A stretch of 23,430 nt of DNA, from the NCBI GenBank assembly GCA_016763235.1, contig JAESUE010000407.1, forward strand, positions 1-23,430. Reading direction: 5' to 3'. Numbering within the stretch: position 1 is the stretch's first letter; every line of letters begins with the position of its first letter. Below the pieces are notes generated by a model. The model did not search any database. It was not told the origin of the DNA and worked only from the letters and a program-made list of their open reading frames with translations. Positions 21,183 through 23,430 of this stretch are shown here, piece after piece. This stretch comes from Pseudomonadales bacterium. GTDB lineage: Bacteria; Pseudomonadota; Gammaproteobacteria; Pseudomonadales; UBA3067. The position numbers and the translations under genes were made by a program.

Positions 21183-21470
21183 ATGTCCCTGGACGAAACC
21201 CAAGTTAACAATATAGCTCAACTCGCCCGTATTGAAATTAATCCAGCAGATATCCGTCAATATACGCGAGACCTTTCTAATATTCTCAGCATGGTGGATC
21301 AACTTCAGAAAATCGGTGCAGAAAACATTCAACCTCTTTCTAATCCACTCGAACAAACCCAGCGACTTCGCCCCGACCAGGTCACTGAATCAAACCAGCG
21401 GGAAAAATTCCTACAAAATGCACCTTTAATAGAAGATGGTTTATTTCTGGTGCCTAAAGTCATCGAGTGA
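21183..21470 (+). CDS. gatC: Asp/Glu-tRNA amidotransferase subunit C
   Basis: GatC is the small belt-like subunit that holds GatA and GatB together in the GatCAB amidotransferase. From the ATG at 21183 it has 95 residues, the normal size, opening MSLDETQVNNIAQLARIEI. The block SNILSMVDQLQKIGAENIQP and the C-terminal FLQNAPLIEDGLFLVPKVIE are strongly conserved in the family. The longer frame from TTG 21165 adds six residues unlike relatives. GAGAG upstream may serve as ribosome binding site. It is the first gene of gatCAB, divergent from mreB, an arrangement also known in Pseudomonas. Confidence 0.95.
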   Translation: MSLDETQVNNIAQLARIEINPADIRQYTRDLSNILSMVDQLQKIGAENIQPLSNPLEQTQRLRPDQVTESNQREKFLQNAPLIEDGLFLVPKVIE

Positions 21471-21527
21471 TGCCGTAAATAAAACGCAAACAGCCAAGCA
21501 CTCCCCTTTTTTACAGGATACATTCCC

Positions 21528-22985
21528 ATGCACCACAAAACCCTTGCAGACATTGCCCGGGGATTAGAGCAAAAAGAATTCTCCAGTGTTGAAATCACCA
21601 AAAGTTATCTTCAACGCATCAAACAGCTCGACCCAGAAATTAACAGCTTCATCACCACCACTGAAGACCAAGCAATCGCTCAGGCAAAACAAGCTGACGA
21701 GAAACGAGAAAAAAACAACGCCACCTTACTAAGCGGTGTCCCTATTGCCCACAAGGATATCTTTTGCACCGATGGCGTAAGAACCAGCTGCGCCTCCAAG
21801 ATGCTGGATAATTTTATTTCGCCCTATAATGCCACCGTTATTGAGAAGTGCGAAGCCGCTGGCTTGGTAATGCTCGGCAAAACAAACATGGATGAGTTTG
21901 CCATGGGCTCATCGAACGAAACCAGCTACTACGGCCCAGTAAAAAACCCTCACAACCTCAACTGTGTACCCGGCGGCTCCTCCGGAGGGAGCGCAGCAGC
22001 CGTGGCAGCAGGGCTTGCGCCCGCAGCGACTGGCACCGACACCGGCGGCTCTATTCGCCAGCCTGCTGCCTTTTGTGGCATCACCGGCCTCAAGCCCACC
22101 TACGGACGCGTCTCTCGCTGGGGCATGGTTGCCTTCGCATCCAGCCTTGACCAAGCTGGGCCGATGACACAAAATGCCGAAGATGCTGCCCTATTGATGA
22201 ACATTATGGCAGGCTTTGACGCCAAGGACTCCACCAGCTCCAGTCGCCCTGTAGAAGACTACACGGCAAATCTTAATGCCTCTTTAGAAGGCAAAAAAAT
22301 TGGTCTGCCCAAACAATTTTTCACCCAAGGGCTCGATGCCAATATAGAGCAATCTGTACGGGATGCCCTTGCCGTATACGAAAAGCTTGGTGCAACATTA
22401 GTAGAAATTGATTTGCCCAATGCAGACCTCGCCACCCCCGCCTATTACGTTATTGCCCCAGCGGAGTGCTCATCAAACCTTTCCCGCTTTGATGGCGTTC
22501 GTTTTGGACACCGCTGCGAAAACCCTGTCGACCTGGAAGATTTGTATAAGCGTTCCCGTGGAGAAGGTTTCGGGGAAGGGGTAAAGCGTCGTATCCTCAT
22601 CGGTACTTATGTGCTTTCCGCAGGGTTTTACGATGCCTACTACCTGCAAGCGCAAAAGGCTCGCCGTTTAATCAAAAATGACTATCTGAAAGCCTTTGAG
22701 CAAGTCGATATGATTGCCGGCCCCACCACACCCTCCACCGCCTTTGCCCTAAATAATCAATGCGAAGACCCTGTCACCATGTACCTGAATGACATTTACA
22801 CCATCGCCGTAAACTTAGCTGGCTTGCCCGCATTGTCCATCCCTTGCGGCATCTCCAACGATATGCCCGTTGGGCTCCAGCTCATCGGCAATTATTTTGG
22901 TGAGTCTGATCTACTCAATGCCGGCCATCAATTCCAACAAAATACCGACTGGCATAAGCAACTGCTTGCCAGATCCATGCGCTAG
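21528..22985 (+). CDS. gatA: Asp/Glu-tRNA amidotransferase subunit A (amidase)
   Basis: GatA is the glutaminase of GatCAB. It releases ammonia from glutamine and passes it to GatB to convert mischarged Glu-tRNA-Gln or Asp-tRNA-Asn. The amidase-signature catalytic triad is complete: K76 in [12 protein letters not shown]151 in [15 protein letters not shown] and S175 in [13 protein letters not shown]. The protein has 485 residues, the normal size, with the conserved [15 protein letters not shown] block. It starts 57 bp after gatC, and its TAG stop overlaps the gatB Shine-Dalgarno. Confidence 0.97.
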   Translation: MHHKTLADIARGLEQKEFSSVEITKSYLQRIKQLDPEINSFITTTEDQAIAQAKQADEKREKNNATLLSGVPIAHKDIFCTDGVRTSCASKMLDNFISPYNATVIEKCEAAGLVMLGKTNMDEFAMGSSNETSYYGPVKNPHNLNCVPGGSSGGSAAAVAAGLAPAATGTDTGGSIRQPAAFCGITGLKPTYGRVSRWGMVAFASSLDQAGPMTQNAEDAALLMNIMAGFDAKDSTSSSRPVEDYTANLNASLEGKKIGLPKQFFTQGLDANIEQSVRDALAVYEKLGATLVEIDLPNADLATPAYYVIAPAECSSNLSRFDGVRFGHRCENPVDLEDLYKRSRGEGFGEGVKRRILIGTYVLSAGFYDAYYLQAQKARRLIKNDYLKAFEQVDMIAGPTTPSTAFALNNQCEDPVTMYLNDIYTIAVNLAGLPALSIPCGISNDMPVGLQLIGNYFGESDLLNAGHQFQQNTDWHKQLLARSMR

Positions 22986-22989
22986 GAGG
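22984..22989 (+). promoter_or_regulatory. Strong ribosome binding site of gatB
   Basis: AGGAGG, followed by GG, lies 8 bases before the gatB ATG and overlaps the gatA stop codon. It is the strongest Shine-Dalgarno in the window; most other genes here have weak ones. This fits coupled production of GatA and GatB. Confidence 0.8.
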
Positions 22990-22997
22990 GGAAACAC

Positions 22998-23430
22998 ATG
23001 AAATGGGAAACCGTTATCGGTCTGGAAGTACACGTTCAACTTGCGACCAAGTCTAAAATTTTTTCTGGCTCCTCCACCAAATTTGGCGCGGAAGCCAACA
23101 CCCAGGCATCACTCATTGACCTTGGGATGCCTGGCACCCTGCCAGTGTTTAACGAAGAAGCCTTGCGTATGGCAGTAAAATTTGGCCTTGCTACCCATTC
23201 GAGCATCAGCCACCGCTCTGCTTTCGATCGTAAGAATTATTTTTACCCCGATTCCCCCAAGGGCTACCAAACCACCCAACTCCACGAAGCCATTGTTAAC
23301 CATGGTTATGTCGACATCCCCCTAGAGAACGGTGAACACAAACGCATCACTATACTGCGCGCCCACCTCGAAGAAGATGCGGGAAAGTCTCTACATGAAG
23401 ATTTCCAAGGCTTTACCGGCATAGACCTTA
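22998..23430 (+). CDS. gatB: Asp/Glu-tRNA amidotransferase subunit B (3' end beyond window)
   Basis: GatB binds the mischarged tRNA and catalyses ATP-dependent transamidation. The visible 144 residues open [20 protein letters not shown], the standard GatB start. [20 protein letters not shown] and [14 protein letters not shown], both from the kinase-like cradle domain, are present. The frame is open to the window edge. It lies 12 bp after gatA. Confidence 0.96.
   Translation, partial: MKWETVIGLEVHVQLATKSKIFSGSSTKFGAEANTQASLIDLGMPGTLPVFNEEALRMAVKFGLATHSSISHRSAFDRKNYFYPDSPKGYQTTQLHEAIVNHGYVDIPLENGEHKRITILRAHLEEDAGKSLHEDFQGFTGIDL

Overview
The window reads as ordinary chromosome of a gammaproteobacterium. 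GC content is moderate (roughly half, judged by eye), and coding density is high except for one 0.5 kb gap. The order miaB-phoH-ybeY-ybeX-lnt-leuS-lptE-holA, and the gatCAB operon diverging from mreBCD-maf-rng-yhdP, are both arrangements known from Pseudomonas-like and Cellvibrionales-like genomes. A marine or cellulolytic Cellvibrionales relative is my best guess, held with low confidence. No phage, plasmid, CRISPR, rRNA or tRNA sequence was recognised.

Layout. (1) 1-9512, plus strand: the 3' part of miaB (tRNA methylthiolation), then phoH/ybeZ, ybeY and ybeX/corC (RNA processing and ion or envelope homeostasis), lnt (lipoprotein N-acylation), leuS, lptE (LPS export) and holA (polymerase III delta). 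(2) 9493-11957, a junction between the two conserved blocks: a minus-strand HD-GYP-like protein whose metal-binding residues are mostly lost, a 0.5 kb AT-rich gap packed with repeats, and a small plus-strand gene of unknown function. (3) 11982-20859, minus strand: mreB-mreC-mreD-maf-rng-yhdP, a cell-shape, RNA-turnover and envelope-transport cluster. (4) 21183-23430, plus strand: gatC-gatA-gatB (gatB cut by the window edge), the tRNA-dependent amidotransferase.

The most notable feature is a family of short dispersed repeats of about 68 bp. Three copies are full length (921-988, 11084-11151, 17567-17634). At least five are shortened, truncated or rearranged (3473-3535, 11350-11396, 11449-11490, 18261-18307, 21012-21054). 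The unit begins GTAAC and ends GTTAC, has imperfect terminal inverted repeats of about 19 bp and can fold into a hairpin. It has no coding capacity, which fits a MITE- or REP-like non-autonomous element. It lies in the gaps between genes, including inside the mreD-maf-rng operon, and one copy supplies the last codons and stop of ybeX. A second notable point is mreC: no ATG, GTG or TTG can give the conserved N-terminus, and the reading frame points to an ATT start just after a purine-rich ribosome binding site and a hairpin.
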